NCBI RefSeq assembly: GCF_050870875.2 | Contig: NZ_CP194041.2 | Span: forward strand, 1,302,001-1,366,000 | DNA: 64,000 bases | Reading direction: 5' to 3' | DNA from: Agarivorans sp050870875 | Lineage (GTDB): Bacteria > Pseudomonadota > Gammaproteobacteria > Enterobacterales > Celerinatantimonadaceae | Shown: positions 1-9,302 of the stretch, piece after piece | Layout: every line of letters starts with the position of its first letter | Position numbering within the stretch: the stretch's first letter is position 1 | Notes under the pieces: model-generated | Seen by the model: the letters and a program-made list of their open reading frames with translations, nothing else | The model's database searches: none | Told to the model about the DNA's origin: nothing | Program-made: the position numbers and the translations under genes

Positions 1-1
1 C

Positions 2-730
2 GGCGGTCATCAGCACTCGTGGTTACTGGAAACGGAAACCGAACGGCTTGTCTTACGCTTAAATCAACAACAGCCTTGTTACGGCTTGGATTATCAACGC
101 GAAAGGGAAGTATTACAACAGCTTGAGGGGCTTCCGTGGGTAATCAGTTTACATTCTTTAAGTTATCGTCATCAATTTTTGCTGTATTACTATCAAGTTG
201 GTGAGGTGGTTAGTGCGCAGCAGTGGCAGCAACCGACCTTATGGCAACAAGTGCTCGCGATCCTTGAGCAATTACCAGCGCGAGGTCGGGGCCTGCCTTT
301 TTTCGATATGCCGAAGTATTTACAGGCTTACGTTAGTGATGTGAAGGCCAAACCGGCACAAGGCTGGCGGGCTAAAGCTCTAGCATGGCTCGAGCGACAA
401 CAATGGCCTAGTGGCGTAGCCTTTAATCATCACGATCTGCATCTAGATAATCTGTTGCTGACTCCAGAGCAGCGTTTGTTGGTGCTGGACTGGGAATATG
501 CGGCTTGCTCGATGGCAGGCTGGGATGCCGCCAGTGTTGCTCAGCGTTGTCCGGTCGATCTCCTGCAACGACAACAGTTACAACAGCTCTCTGGTTTAAG
601 CGGCGCTCAGTTTGATTTGTTAGTGAATGCAGTGGCGCTGTTAGACTTGGCTTGGTATTGGCAATATCAGCCAGAGTTGCCGTTACTTGCCGAGCGCAGC
701 CAAGCATGGCTGATGACAGTGAGCGCTTAG
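2..730 (+). CDS. Thiamine-kinase-like (APH/choline kinase fold) phosphotransferase, 5' end outside window
   Basis: The reading frame is open from base 2, so the true start lies upstream of the window; the TTG at 86 is only the first internal start codon. The C-terminal half carries the APH-type Brenner motif HHDLHLDN followed by LDWEYA, the catalytic and metal-binding residues of the aminoglycoside phosphotransferase/choline kinase/thiamine kinase superfamily. The LDWEYA..GWDAA pattern is close to that of ThiK (cytosolic thiamine to thiamine phosphate). Other small-molecule kinases of this fold cannot be excluded. The family is known; the substrate is inferred. Confidence 0.75.
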   Translation, partial: GGHQHSWLLETETERLVLRLNQQQPCYGLDYQREREVLQQLEGLPWVISLHSLSYRHQFLLYYYQVGEVVSAQQWQQPTLWQQVLAILEQLPARGRGLPFFDMPKYLQAYVSDVKAKPAQGWRAKALAWLERQQWPSGVAFNHHDLHLDNLLLTPEQRLLVLDWEYAACSMAGWDAASVAQRCPVDLLQRQQLQQLSGLSGAQFDLLVNAVALLDLAWYWQYQPELPLLAERSQAWLMTVSA

Positions 731-827
731 CTGAGGATTGGTGTTAAATATTTGCTTGAAGTTAGCGCCAAGCTAAGCAGTTCATGTTCACAGCTCACCG
801 ACGAATAAGCTTTTACTCACGCTGTAT

Positions 828-858
828 CCAAGAGCAGCCAAGTGCTGGCTGTTCTTGG
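828..858. terminator. Hairpin between the kinase gene and rlmJ
   Basis: Near-perfect inverted repeat with 13-nt arms (12 of 13 paired) and a 5-nt loop, lying between two convergent genes. There is no clear U-tract on either strand, so it is a terminator candidate by position rather than a canonical intrinsic terminator. Confidence 0.4.
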
Positions 859-869
859 AGCCTTGTCGT

Positions 870-1712
870 TTACTCTTCGGCTAAGATTTCGGCGCGCCAG
901 TTGCCTTCGCCGTTTTCGCCTAAGGTGTCGGCCAGGTAGGGCAGTACTTGTTGCATCTCTTTCATTAAGGTCCAGGGCGGATTAATCACGATCATGCCAC
1001 TGGCGGTCATGCCAAACTCGTCGCTGTCGTGTTGAATGCCTAATTCAAATAACTGGATATTCCGGATCCCGCTGTTGAGCAGCGCTTTTTCCAGTTTGTC
1101 GATGCGAAAGCGTTCGACCACCGGATACCATAGTGCATAGCTACCCGAGGCAAAGCGTTTGTGCGATTCAATCAGGGTTTTGACCACCGTTTGATATTCA
1201 TCTTTAACTTCGTAAGAAGGATCGATCAATACCAGGCCGCGACGTTCTTTTGGTGGCATCAAAGCAATACAAGCTTGGTGGCCATTCTCTTGACGGATCT
1301 TACAGCGACGATCTCGTTGAAACAGGCTGTGCAGTGGTGCCTGTTCGCTGGGGTGTAGTTCGTGCAGAAACAAACGATCATCGCGGCGGAGCATCATTTT
1401 GGCAATCCACGGCGAGCCCGGATAATACTGACGGGTTTTCTCGGGATGTAATTGATTCACCAGTTTCAGATAGCTTTTTAACAACTCCGGCAAGTCGTCG
1501 GCATCCCATAACTTGCCGATGCCATTTTCGAATTCACTTCTTTTGTTGGCCTCTGGACTATTTAAGCTATAGGCGCCGGCACCCGCATGAGTGTCGATGT
1601 AGCACAGTGGTTTATCTTTCTGGGTGAGATAGGCAATGATCCGTTGTTGTACTAAGTGTTTCAGTACATCGGCAAAATTACCCGCGTGGTAGGAGTGGCG
1701 ATAGCTTAACAA
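870..1712 (-). CDS. rlmJ: 23S rRNA (adenine(2030)-N6)-methyltransferase RlmJ
   Basis: 280 aa, the usual length for RlmJ, which methylates N6 of A2030 in 23S rRNA using SAM. The N-terminus MLSYRHSYHAGNFADVLKH is the family signature. A SAM-binding segment IDTHAGAGAY lies at residues 39-48, and the N6-adenine methyltransferase motif IV is DPSY at 164-167, a variant of DPPY. It is a single gene convergent with the upstream kinase. The identification is firm. Confidence 0.95.
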   Translation of the reverse strand: MLSYRHSYHAGNFADVLKHLVQQRIIAYLTQKDKPLCYIDTHAGAGAYSLNSPEANKRSEFENGIGKLWDADDLPELLKSYLKLVNQLHPEKTRQYYPGSPWIAKMMLRRDDRLFLHELHPSEQAPLHSLFQRDRRCKIRQENGHQACIALMPPKERRGLVLIDPSYEVKDEYQTVVKTLIESHKRFASGSYALWYPVVERFRIDKLEKALLNSGIRNIQLFELGIQHDSDEFGMTASGMIVINPPWTLMKEMQQVLPYLADTLGENGEGNWRAEILAEE

Positions 1713-1809
1713 AGTGTAGTCTCGGCTTTACATAAAAAGGGCATCGGCGAAAGCCGATGATAATGCGCTAGTCTAGGTACAGACCCGAGCAGATGCAAGG
1801 TTAACAAGG

Positions 1810-3195
1810 CTAAATGATCTGTTGTGGCGGGGAAGGGGCGGTTTTGAGCAAGTCCACTAAAACTGCCAGCGCCTGATTCAGGTGCCGATTCGACTCCGCC
1901 TGGCCTATCGATAGACGCACCGCATTGGGGATCGACCGGTTATCCACCACAAAATGTTCGGCGGAGGCCACTTCTACGCCTGCCTGGCGGGCTGCCTGCA
2001 CAAAGGTGTTACAGTGCCAGCCCGGCGGTAAACGCAGCCAGCAATGCAGGCCCCCTGTGTGGTAGGTATAGTCCATGCCAGTCAAATGATGATGGAGTAG
2101 TTGTGCGCGCTGATTCATCATTCTTGCTTGCTGTTGCAGAGCCCGATCGGCGTGACCCGCCTGGATCCATTGAATTGCAATATCCACCAATAAGGGGCTG
2201 ATATTCCAGCAACTGCCGCGGATCGCGCTATTGAATGCACTGAGCAATGCCACGGGGGCGTGTAAGTAGGCAAAACGCAAGCCTTTAAAAGCACCTTTGG
2301 AAAAGCTATTCAGATAGATAACCTGCTCGGGAGCCAGCTCAACCATGGCGCGCGGACGCTGTTCCGGGAGCAAGCCACAAACGTCATCTTCGATGATCAT
2401 GAGCTGATGTTGCTGACAAATCTCGATAATTTCTAGGCGGCGCTGCTCAGACATGATGGCGGCGCTAGGGTTTTGCAGGGTCGGCGTCAGGTATAGTGCT
2501 CTGGGATGATACTTCTCGATGTGCTGTAACAAACTGTCTGGACAGATCCCCTGTTCATCCAGTTCCAGACCTATCAAATCGATTTTGAGTTGCTTGGCCA
2601 GCGTGATTAAACCCGGATAACATAGTGACTCGCAGAGTAGTCGTTCGCCCACTAAATCCATGGCAATCAGACATAGTTGCAAGCCATGCTGTGCCCCATA
2701 GCTAAAGAACAATTGTTCCGCTTGAAAGTGAAAACTTTGCTGCTCGGTCCAGTGACACAGCGCTTCTCGTTGGCTAAGTAGATTTTGACTGCCATCGCTA
2801 TCTAACAGTTGGTCCAGCTGTTCACCTGCGTGGCTGTAGTTTTCCATCAGCTGGCAAAGCGATTTAGCCCGGGCCTGCTTAAAGGCAGTATTTTGCCACA
2901 TGCCAATATGCTGATGACTGCTCTGCAGGCTGCCCCACTGCCGACGAAAATCGTTTGGCTGTTTGACATAGCTGCCGCTGCCCATTTTGGATTGGATTAA
3001 GCCCTGTTGCTCGGCCTGAGCGTAAGCGCGACTAATGGTTCCTACCGTGACTTGAAGCCACTCTGCCAGATGTCGCTGCGGGGGGAGTTTTTCACCTTGC
3101 GCCAAGCTGCCTTCGGCAATTAATTGTCTCACTTGTTCTACGATTTGAGTCGCTTTATTACCTTCGCTCGCGAGCTTTTTCCAAATTGTCATCAT
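1810..3195 (-). CDS. MocR-type GntR/aminotransferase transcriptional regulator
   Basis: 461 aa. Residues about 12-80 form a GntR winged helix (GEKLPPQRHLAEWLQVT, then the SRAYAQ recognition-helix region). Residues about 110-450 form a fold-type I aminotransferase domain, with TPTLQNPSA at 237-245, the DD pair at 270-271 and the PLP lysine in SFSKG at about K300. MocR proteins use PLP or an amino-acid aldimine as effector. The gene is divergent from a LysE-type exporter across a 116-bp gap, so it probably controls that exporter in response to an amino acid. The regulated target is inferred from position. Confidence 0.85.
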   Translation of the reverse strand: MMTIWKKLASEGNKATQIVEQVRQLIAEGSLAQGEKLPPQRHLAEWLQVTVGTISRAYAQAEQQGLIQSKMGSGSYVKQPNDFRRQWGSLQSSHQHIGMWQNTAFKQARAKSLCQLMENYSHAGEQLDQLLDSDGSQNLLSQREALCHWTEQQSFHFQAEQLFFSYGAQHGLQLCLIAMDLVGERLLCESLCYPGLITLAKQLKIDLIGLELDEQGICPDSLLQHIEKYHPRALYLTPTLQNPSAAIMSEQRRLEIIEICQQHQLMIIEDDVCGLLPEQRPRAMVELAPEQVIYLNSFSKGAFKGLRFAYLHAPVALLSAFNSAIRGSCWNISPLLVDIAIQWIQAGHADRALQQQARMMNQRAQLLHHHLTGMDYTYHTGGLHCWLRLPPGWHCNTFVQAARQAGVEVASAEHFVVDNRSIPNAVRLSIGQAESNRHLNQALAVLVDLLKTAPSPPQQII

Positions 3196-3311
3196 AACAA
3201 TAAACCTTTTGACTGATTTTCAACCCTAGGTTAGCGTGAAAATACAATGGTGTGGGTATATTTTTTACAAAAAACACAAATTGTATCGATTCAATTTTTT
3301 GGGGCTAGTTT

Positions 3312-3905
3312 ATGGATATTGCAATTTTTACTTCAATGTTGTTATTTGCGTTGGTCATGGCTGGGACGCCGGGGCCCAATAATATGTTATTAACGTTTTC
3401 CGGGGCTAATTTTGGTTTTAAACGCACGCTACCGCAAATGGCCGGGATCCCGGTTGGTCTTGCCACGATGTTGATATTAATGGCGCTGGGTTTGAGTTGG
3501 GTGTTTCAACATTATCCGCCCTTGCAGTGGGGGCTTAAAATTGTGGGGAGTGTCTATCTGTTGTATTTGGCCTATCGGATCTTGGGGCAAACGAAGTTAG
3601 CGCAGCAGCAGATGAGTAGACCACTGAGTTTTTTTGAGTCGCTGGGGTTTCAGTACCTCAATCCAAAGGCCTGGATGATGAGTTCTTCAGCAGTTGCCAG
3701 TTTTGCCCTGCCCGGGGAGCAATACTGGCCATCAATTGCTGCCTTGATCCTATCATTTTTCATGATTAACCCGATTACAGCCACGGTTTGGATAAGCTTT
3801 GGGAAACTGATCGCGCGTTGGCTGAACGCGCCGCTTGCCAGGCAACGCTTTAATCTGACTATGTCATGTTTAACTGCCGCTTGTGTGGTGTTGTTATGGG
3901 TTTAA
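3312..3905 (+). CDS. LysE/RhtB family amino-acid exporter
   Basis: 197 aa, hydrophobic throughout, with about six membrane segments. The N-terminal GTPGPNNMLL motif and the central PKAWMM segment are typical of the LysE/RhtB superfamily of inner-membrane exporters. The gene is divergent from the MocR regulator at 1810-3195, a common regulator-exporter pairing. The substrate is unknown. The ATG at 3312 follows a G-rich ribosome binding site. Confidence 0.88.
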   Translation: MDIAIFTSMLLFALVMAGTPGPNNMLLTFSGANFGFKRTLPQMAGIPVGLATMLILMALGLSWVFQHYPPLQWGLKIVGSVYLLYLAYRILGQTKLAQQQMSRPLSFFESLGFQYLNPKAWMMSSSAVASFALPGEQYWPSIAALILSFFMINPITATVWISFGKLIARWLNAPLARQRFNLTMSCLTAACVVLLWV

Positions 3906-4095
3906 ACATGAAAAATGGATTGTGTTTGCCATTTAATTACAGTGCTCTTTTGCTATTGTAAACATTAATGTTTATTGGGATTAATCCGAATCAAGGCAGG
4001 GCGAACGGTTGAATGTTGTTCACCCAAATTGGGATGATTTCACTCAATAAATGAGCATGTTTTAGGATAACTATTACAAGAGGCCAACTATATAT

Positions 4096-4740
4096 TTATT
4101 GCCATTTTACAGGCCTTTTTCTTCTGAACACAATTCCTGTTAAACCCAAAGTGAAAAGAGCTAATGTCGCAGGTTCCGGTACTTGATTATTTGATACTGA
4201 AACAACATCTCCGAATACTAAGCTATCCATTCCATCTGTATCAGTTGAAGGCGTAAAGGTTACGCTATGAATAATGGGGATATCGAGATTGATATTGACA
4301 GTCTCCGAAGAGCCTGTACCAAGACCCGATAATAAGCTGTTGCCCTGTATATCAAAAGCTTCATATCCCCAGCTAGCCGTCTGCTCTTGGATATAATCAA
4401 TGACATCAAACTGAATGTTGTCTGTTGCACCTGGATTATTGAGGTCCCCGTTTTTAAAAAATTGAATACTAAAGGCACCCGTGGCGCTACTGGTTGCGCC
4501 GGCATATATATAAGTTAACCCACTAGTGGCTAAATTTTGCCCCCCATATTGTGGTGAGGGATCTTGCCATGCATACATTTGATCGCTGGCAAAATAAACT
4601 TCGTCATTTAAGTATCGGTCCGCTTCCCACGCGACGCCTCTGCCTATGATGTCATCAAAATTTATTTGGCCTGCCATCGCATTACAAGATAACAATAAAC
4701 TGTAAGTTGTAGCAGTAATGACTAATGATTTAATTTTCAT
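4096..4740 (-). CDS. PEP-CTERM sorting-domain exported protein
   Basis: 214 aa. The N-terminus is a Sec signal peptide ending ..LLSCNAMAG. The C-terminus has the full PEP-CTERM tripartite signal: VPEPATLALF, a short hydrophobic helix (TLGLTGIVF), then the basic RRKR tail. Such proteins are processed by exosortase/archaeosortase-type enzymes and linked to exopolysaccharide in biofilm-forming Gram-negatives. The middle is Gly/Ser/Asn-rich with no domain I recognise. No exosortase gene is in this window. It is monocistronic. Sorting class is sure; function is unknown. Confidence 0.8.
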   Translation of the reverse strand: MKIKSLVITATTYSLLLSCNAMAGQINFDDIIGRGVAWEADRYLNDEVYFASDQMYAWQDPSPQYGGQNLATSGLTYIYAGATSSATGAFSIQFFKNGDLNNPGATDNIQFDVIDYIQEQTASWGYEAFDIQGNSLLSGLGTGSSETVNINLDIPIIHSVTFTPSTDTDGMDSLVFGDVVSVSNNQVPEPATLALFTLGLTGIVFRRKRPVKWQ

Positions 4741-4909
4741 AATTAATATAATCCATATGTGATTTAATTTTTATTGATTATATTGTTTTCTATGGTTTTT
4801 TCAGGGGTTAAGAATCAAATAGTGAGGGTGTTAAAGCTCATTTTAGACATTTATCTGCTCTCTGTTTGCGATTTCTGATTTGAGTTTGGAGTCGATCGAG
4901 AGGTTTTTT

Positions 4910-4941
4910 AAAAACGAGCTCATTTTAATAAGCTCGTTTTT
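4910..4941 (-). terminator. Intrinsic terminator downstream of the uracil/xanthine permease
   Basis: Inverted repeat AAAAACGAGCT / AGCTCGTTTTT with a 10-nt loop, placed 4 bp beyond the permease stop codon. On the minus strand the stem is followed by a long T-run, giving a canonical rho-independent terminator. The matching A-run means it could also work on the plus strand. Confidence 0.8.
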
Positions 4942-4945
4942 CAGT

Positions 4946-6163
4946 TTATTTGTCGCTTGTTTTTGGCTCTTGTGGCAGTATCAGATTCAGAATAATCGCC
5001 ACAATACCGCACAAACCAACCCCTTTTAGGGTGAACTCGCCGAGGCCTACTGCCATCCCGCCAATCCCAAACACCAGAGTCACCGATACAATCACTAGGT
5101 TGCGAGGAATGCTGAGGTCAACTTGTTTGCTGATCAGGGTGTTTAAACCAATGGCTGCGATTGCACCAAATAACAAACACATAATGCCGCCCATCACCGG
5201 AACGGGGATCGACAGTAATAGTGCACCGGTTTTGCCAATAAAGGCTAAGGCGATTGCAAATACTGCGGCCCAGGTCATGATCACCGGATTGTAGGTTTTG
5301 AGTAGGCTCACAGCGCCGGTGACCTCGCCGTAGCTCACCACTGGCGGCGCACCAAAGCTGGCGGCAGTCATTGTCGCAAGACCATCACCGAGCAATGAAC
5401 GGTGAATGCCCGGGTTTTCGACGAAGTTCTTCCCGGTCACGTTGGAGATTGCCAGAATATCGCCGAAGTGTTCAATGGTCACAATCAGGCCAATTGGCGC
5501 AATAAACAGGATGGCTTGCCAATTAAACTCGGGAGTCACAAATTCAGGCAGGGCAAACCACGCAGCGCTGGCAACCGCGCTAAAGTCGACCAGGCCAAAA
5601 AACAAGCTCAGAACATAACCCACCACCACACCACAGATAATTGGCATTAATTTGAGCATGCCTTTGGCAAAAATGGAGACAGCGATGGTGGTAAATAGAG
5701 CGGCTAAAGAAATGAGTAGGGCAATATCTTGATCAACTAATACTGCACTGCCATCACCGGTTTTCCCTAAGGCCATATTTACCGCAACTGGAGCTAGGCC
5801 TAAGCCAATCACCATAATCACCGGACCAACCACCACTGGGGGTAAGAAGCGTTCGATGATTTTTACGCCGCGTACTTTGACTACGGCGCTAATGATAATA
5901 AACATCACACCAGCGGCCATTAAACCGCTTAGGGTGGCTGGCAGGCCAAACTGTTGGATGCCTAAAATAATGGGGCCAATGAAAGCGAATGAGCTCCCTA
6001 AAAAAATCGGTATTTGTCGGCGAGTACACAGTTGGAAAATTAAGGTACCAATACCAGCACCTAATAAGGCGAGGTTTGGACTAATACCGGTTAGAAGTGG
6101 AACTAAGGTGGTAGCACCAAATGCAACAAGTAGCATTTGAGCCCCCAACAGTGGGGTGTTCAT
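4946..6163 (-). CDS. uraA: Uracil-xanthine permease, NCS2 family (UraA-like)
   Basis: I place the start at ATG 6163 (MNTPLLGAQML), giving 405 aa with an AGGGAG ribosome binding site 9 nt upstream. The frame stays open to 6520, but that extension matches nothing in the family and would overlap the DUF2956 gene. The protein has about 12-14 membrane segments. It carries NCS2 features such as the SFAFIGPI region near the N-terminus, the EHFGDI motif and the GLATM..FGAPPVVSYGE segment, which form the nucleobase-binding core. It should import uracil or a related nucleobase by proton symport. A terminator follows the gene. Confidence 0.88.
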   Translation of the reverse strand: MNTPLLGAQMLLVAFGATTLVPLLTGISPNLALLGAGIGTLIFQLCTRRQIPIFLGSSFAFIGPIILGIQQFGLPATLSGLMAAGVMFIIISAVVKVRGVKIIERFLPPVVVGPVIMVIGLGLAPVAVNMALGKTGDGSAVLVDQDIALLISLAALFTTIAVSIFAKGMLKLMPIICGVVVGYVLSLFFGLVDFSAVASAAWFALPEFVTPEFNWQAILFIAPIGLIVTIEHFGDILAISNVTGKNFVENPGIHRSLLGDGLATMTAASFGAPPVVSYGEVTGAVSLLKTYNPVIMTWAAVFAIALAFIGKTGALLLSIPVPVMGGIMCLLFGAIAAIGLNTLISKQVDLSIPRNLVIVSVTLVFGIGGMAVGLGEFTLKGVGLCGIVAIILNLILPQEPKTSDK

Positions 6164-6322
6164 TCGTTTTTCTCCCTGAGTTAAAAGTGCCTCAGTGTAC
6201 GCTGATGTCACGACTAAAAAAATGATCGCGATGATACTGGCTAAAAAAATATATAGGATGATGGGAAAGTTTGGACTTGCTGAGAAGTTTGGTTCAAAGT
6301 AATTGAAACAAAGGGAGGCATT

Positions 6323-6667
6323 GTGGCAAAACCAAGTAAAGTAAAAGTATCTACTGAAACTATCGCAACCGCAGATAGCATCGCAAAAGCAACTCAACGC
6401 CCTGGGCAAACCAAAGAGCAAACTAAGCTCATTTCGCAGGGGATCCAAAAGGGGATCGAGCAGTATAAAAAGCAACATAAGACTAAAATGCGTGAAGCCG
6501 ACAAACTGCGTAAAAAGCAACTAGCCAATGTTGCGCCGCAGCAAGAGGAATCACCTAGTCTCGACAACGGCAAACCAAGAGCTGAGGGGCGATGGTTGCC
6601 TTGGTTATTGCTTGCTGCGTCATGGTTAGGCTTTGCTGGGTATGTATTGAGTGGCGTTGGCCAATAG
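6323..6667 (+). CDS. DUF2956 family small membrane-anchored protein
   Basis: 114 aa with a GTG start and a strong AGGGAGG ribosome binding site. The first about 85 residues are very basic and Lys/Gln-rich (TKEQTKLISQGIQKGIEQYKKQ), and the last about 25 form one transmembrane helix (WLPWLLLAASWLGFAGYVL). This layout matches DUF2956, a family of unknown function found in Vibrionales/Alteromonadales. It is divergent from the permease and 9 bp upstream of the GNAT gene, so those two probably form one transcript. Confidence 0.75.
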   Translation: MAKPSKVKVSTETIATADSIAKATQRPGQTKEQTKLISQGIQKGIEQYKKQHKTKMREADKLRKKQLANVAPQQEESPSLDNGKPRAEGRWLPWLLLAASWLGFAGYVLSGVGQ

Positions 6668-6676
6668 GAGGATAGA

Positions 6677-7219
6677 ATGCTAGGTAAGCGATTACTGATC
6701 CGACCCTATTTGCCAGAAGATGCGCTGGCTCATGCCGAGGCTGTTCGTGAAACCGCTGAGTCAGGTCAGCGCTGGCTTAACTGGATGGATGAAGATTATC
6801 CTGATTCTGAGAGTCGTTCATGGCTGGCCTTAAGCCAAGCAGCGCTGGCTAAAAACATTGCTTTTGACATGGGGATCTTTGAGAACAAAGGAGGCCGTTT
6901 TGTGGGGGCTATTGCCATTAATCGGCTGGAATGGAATTACCGATCGGGCAATCTAGGTTATTGGATCCGCGCTAGCGCTAGTGGCTCAGGCTTCGCCACC
7001 GAAGCGGTTCAATTAATGGCTGATTATGCTTTTCATGCCTTACAACTCAACCGCTTGGAGTTGGTGATTGCTGAGCAGAACTGGGCCAGCCGTCGGGTCG
7101 CAGAAAAGGCCAATGCGCAATTTGAATGCCTAGCTCGCTCACGAGTGATTGACTACGGTAAACCAGTACATGCCGCAATTTATTCGTTGATCCCTGGTGA
7201 TTTGTTGACTTCTATTTAG
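6677..7219 (+). CDS. GNAT family N-acetyltransferase (RimJ/RimL-like)
   Basis: 180 aa with a good GGAGG ribosome binding site. It shows the RimJ/RimL order of elements: the LLIRPYLPEDA N-terminus, a GAIAINRLEWNYRSGNLGYWI core, the acetyl-CoA loop region SGSGFATEAV, then NRLELVIAEQNWASRRVAEKA. It should transfer an acetyl group from acetyl-CoA to a protein N-terminus or a small amine; the substrate is not predictable. Its stop overlaps the last bases of the convergent TetR-like gene. Confidence 0.82.
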   Translation: MLGKRLLIRPYLPEDALAHAEAVRETAESGQRWLNWMDEDYPDSESRSWLALSQAALAKNIAFDMGIFENKGGRFVGAIAINRLEWNYRSGNLGYWIRASASGSGFATEAVQLMADYAFHALQLNRLELVIAEQNWASRRVAEKANAQFECLARSRVIDYGKPVHAAIYSLIPGDLLTSI

Positions 7220-7713
7220 TTGTCGATACTTTTGAGACGAATATGACCACGCTGATTAATGAAACTGAGCATCGATTTGCCCAGTAACCAAGGTAAGTCT
7301 TGATTGACCGCTTGATAGCCTAGTTGGCTCGCCACATGATTGGTGAATTGACTCCAACCTACATTGGCTAGTCGCCAAGCGATATTATTTTGCTGTGAAG
7401 CATCAATGAATAAACGCACGATGGCTCGAAATCGTGGCGATTCGAGACTATTTAGCCAACTGAGCCTTAGGTTTTCACGACTACTGAGGTCTAAATGCTG
7501 AATAAAATTACGGGTGAGGCGACTGTTGATTGCTGCGGTCACCGATTGCAGATTGGGAAAGCAGTCATTGAGTTCTACTTCGGTTATATGGCAATGATTG
7601 GCGATATGACTCATCTCTAGTTGTTGCCAGTCGCCTTTCAGCAGGAACTCTAATACTTGATCGAGGATCATTTGTTTCAGTTGTTGTTGGGCTGATAAAC
7701 TGACCTGATTCAT
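7216..7713 (-). CDS. TetR/AcrR-like transcriptional regulator
   Basis: 165 aa, short for TetR (usually about 190-200). The N-terminal region contains a helix-turn-helix-like segment (MSHIANHCHITEVELNDCFPN, residues about 39-59) followed by an all-helical domain. The start ATG has AGGAAG six nucleotides upstream. It lies 39 bp downstream of the ugpQ-like gene on the same strand. The family assignment is moderate, and ligand and target are unknown. Confidence 0.6.
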   Translation of the reverse strand: MNQVSLSAQQQLKQMILDQVLEFLLKGDWQQLEMSHIANHCHITEVELNDCFPNLQSVTAAINSRLTRNFIQHLDLSSRENLRLSWLNSLESPRFRAIVRLFIDASQQNNIAWRLANVGWSQFTNHVASQLGYQAVNQDLPWLLGKSMLSFINQRGHIRLKSIDN

Positions 7714-7752
7714 GTTCCGCTTCCTGCAGCAACTCGATTCTCACTCAATGAT

Positions 7753-8463
7753 TCATATAAATCGCTCAGGAAAGTCACTAATAAGCATATCTAGCCAAGG
7801 CAGTAATGCGGTGATTTCGGTGGGCTCATTTACAGTGTAAGTAGACAAACGATAACCTGCCAGTTTGATTTGTTTTGCTAGTTCTGGTGTGAGCCGACGA
7901 TAGTCACAATGGCAGGCCACGGCATTCATGTCTTGCAGCTGTAACTGCCAGTTTTCCGGAATATCTTCGTATAATTGAGCAAGATCGACCTCTGGGGCGT
8001 GGTGATGAATGAACAACATCAATTGATGGTCGAAACTAGATATTAATAGATCACTTAAGGGAAAGTCACAATGCTCAATTTCAGAGAGCACCGCCTCAAC
8101 CAACTGTTGGCGTGGCTGTTGGTGATATTTCAGTTCCAGATTGAGTTTTAAACCAAGTTGTTTAGCGTGTAATAGGTATTGTCTTAGGCTGGGAATATGC
8201 TCTCCAGTGAAGCGTGGGTCAAACCATGAACCCGCATCTAAGTGCTGTAATTGGGCTAAGCTGTAGTCGGCGACCTTCCCTCGGCCGTTACTACAACGCT
8301 CCAGATGTTCGTCGTGAAAGACCACCGGTTGATGGTCTTTCGTCAAAAAACAGTCAAATTCCACCCATGCTAAGCCAAGTTCGGCGGCTCGATCTAAACC
8401 TGCTAAGGTGTTTTCTGGGGTGCTGCCTTTCGCACCACGGTGTCCTGCGATGATTAACATCAT
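7753..8463 (-). CDS. Glycerophosphodiester phosphodiesterase (UgpQ-like)
   Basis: 236 aa, no signal peptide, so cytosolic like UgpQ rather than periplasmic GlpQ. The N-terminal GHRGAKGSTPENT motif supplies the catalytic His and Glu, EFDCFLTKD the metal ligands, and VVFHDEHLERCSNGRGKV the second catalytic His. It hydrolyses glycerophosphodiesters to glycerol-3-phosphate and an alcohol. It is 8 bp downstream of the ion-channel gene, so the two are likely cotranscribed. The C-terminal NEPTEI..LPWLDMLISDFPE segment is also typical. Confidence 0.9.
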   Translation of the reverse strand: MMLIIAGHRGAKGSTPENTLAGLDRAAELGLAWVEFDCFLTKDHQPVVFHDEHLERCSNGRGKVADYSLAQLQHLDAGSWFDPRFTGEHIPSLRQYLLHAKQLGLKLNLELKYHQQPRQQLVEAVLSEIEHCDFPLSDLLISSFDHQLMLFIHHHAPEVDLAQLYEDIPENWQLQLQDMNAVACHCDYRRLTPELAKQIKLAGYRLSTYTVNEPTEITALLPWLDMLISDFPERFI

Positions 8464-8471
8464 TTATCCCC

Positions 8472-9302
8472 TTATTCGTTGCTTAGGCTTGCGCCACAAT
8501 ATTTACAGTAATCGGCATCTTGGTCATGGCCACTACGTTCACAATGTAGGCAGCTGACTGATTGATGCTCTTTACGCATTTCGTTGACTAATTCAGCGCC
8601 AATGATGCCAGTCGGCACCGTGATAATCGAAAAACCAGTAATCATCACTAATGCAGCTAGGGCTTGACCTAAGGGCGTTACTGGCGAAATATCGCCATAG
8701 CCGACGGTGGTAATGGTGACGATAGCCCAATAAATTCCCTTGGGGATACTGGTAAAACCATTTTCTGGGCCTTCTATGGCATACATTAATGCGCCGTAGA
8801 TAGTGGTCATGAGGCAAATACAAAATAAGAAGACCAATATTTTACGACGTGCTAATAATAGCGATCGTAGTAATACATTGGCTTCGCTGACATAACGAAC
8901 CAGTTTGAGCACTCGTAAAATACGTAAGATCCGAAGTAGCCGGAACAGCAGCATCACTTGAGCGGGCGGATAGAGTAAGGCAAGGTAAGTGGGCAAGATC
9001 GCCAGCAAATCGACCACCCCATAGAAGCTTTTGGCATATTCTTTAGGGGCTGGGGAGCAATATAAGCGAGCCAGATATTCAATGGTGAAAAATACTGTAA
9101 ACACCACTTCAATACTAATAAACCACTGATCATACATGTTTTCTATTCGGCTGACTGAGCCTAAGATAACCACACTGACGCTGGCAAATATTGCGGTGAC
9201 TAACAGTAAGTCGAACAATTTTCCCGCAGGACTCTCATAACCAAAAATGATGTCGTAAAGCTTGGTTTTAAAACTGCTACGATGGGGACTCTTTAGTGCC
9301 AC
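8472..9302 (-). CDS. Voltage-gated-type potassium channel with C-terminal zinc ribbon
   Basis: 276 aa with six membrane segments. The S4-like helix at about 121-137 carries repeated arginines and lysine (RLLRILRILRVLKLVR). The pore loop holds the K+ selectivity filter TTVGYGD at 198-204. The C-terminal about 30 residues contain CLHC..CKYC, a treble-clef/zinc-ribbon-like motif that is uncommon on such channels but seen in marine gammaproteobacterial homologues. It should form a tetrameric inner-membrane K+ channel. It leads a probable operon with the downstream phosphodiesterase. Confidence 0.88.
   Translation of the reverse strand: MALKSPHRSSFKTKLYDIIFGYESPAGKLFDLLLVTAIFASVSVVILGSVSRIENMYDQWFISIEVVFTVFFTIEYLARLYCSPAPKEYAKSFYGVVDLLAILPTYLALLYPPAQVMLLFRLLRILRILRVLKLVRYVSEANVLLRSLLLARRKILVFLFCICLMTTIYGALMYAIEGPENGFTSIPKGIYWAIVTITTVGYGDISPVTPLGQALAALVMITGFSIITVPTGIIGAELVNEMRKEHQSVSCLHCERSGHDQDADYCKYCGASLSNE

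Noticed and set aside
6164..6520. N-terminal extension of the uracil/xanthine permease frame
   Set aside because: It has no family similarity and would overlap the DUF2956 gene; ATG 6163 has a proper ribosome binding site and begins with the family N-terminus.
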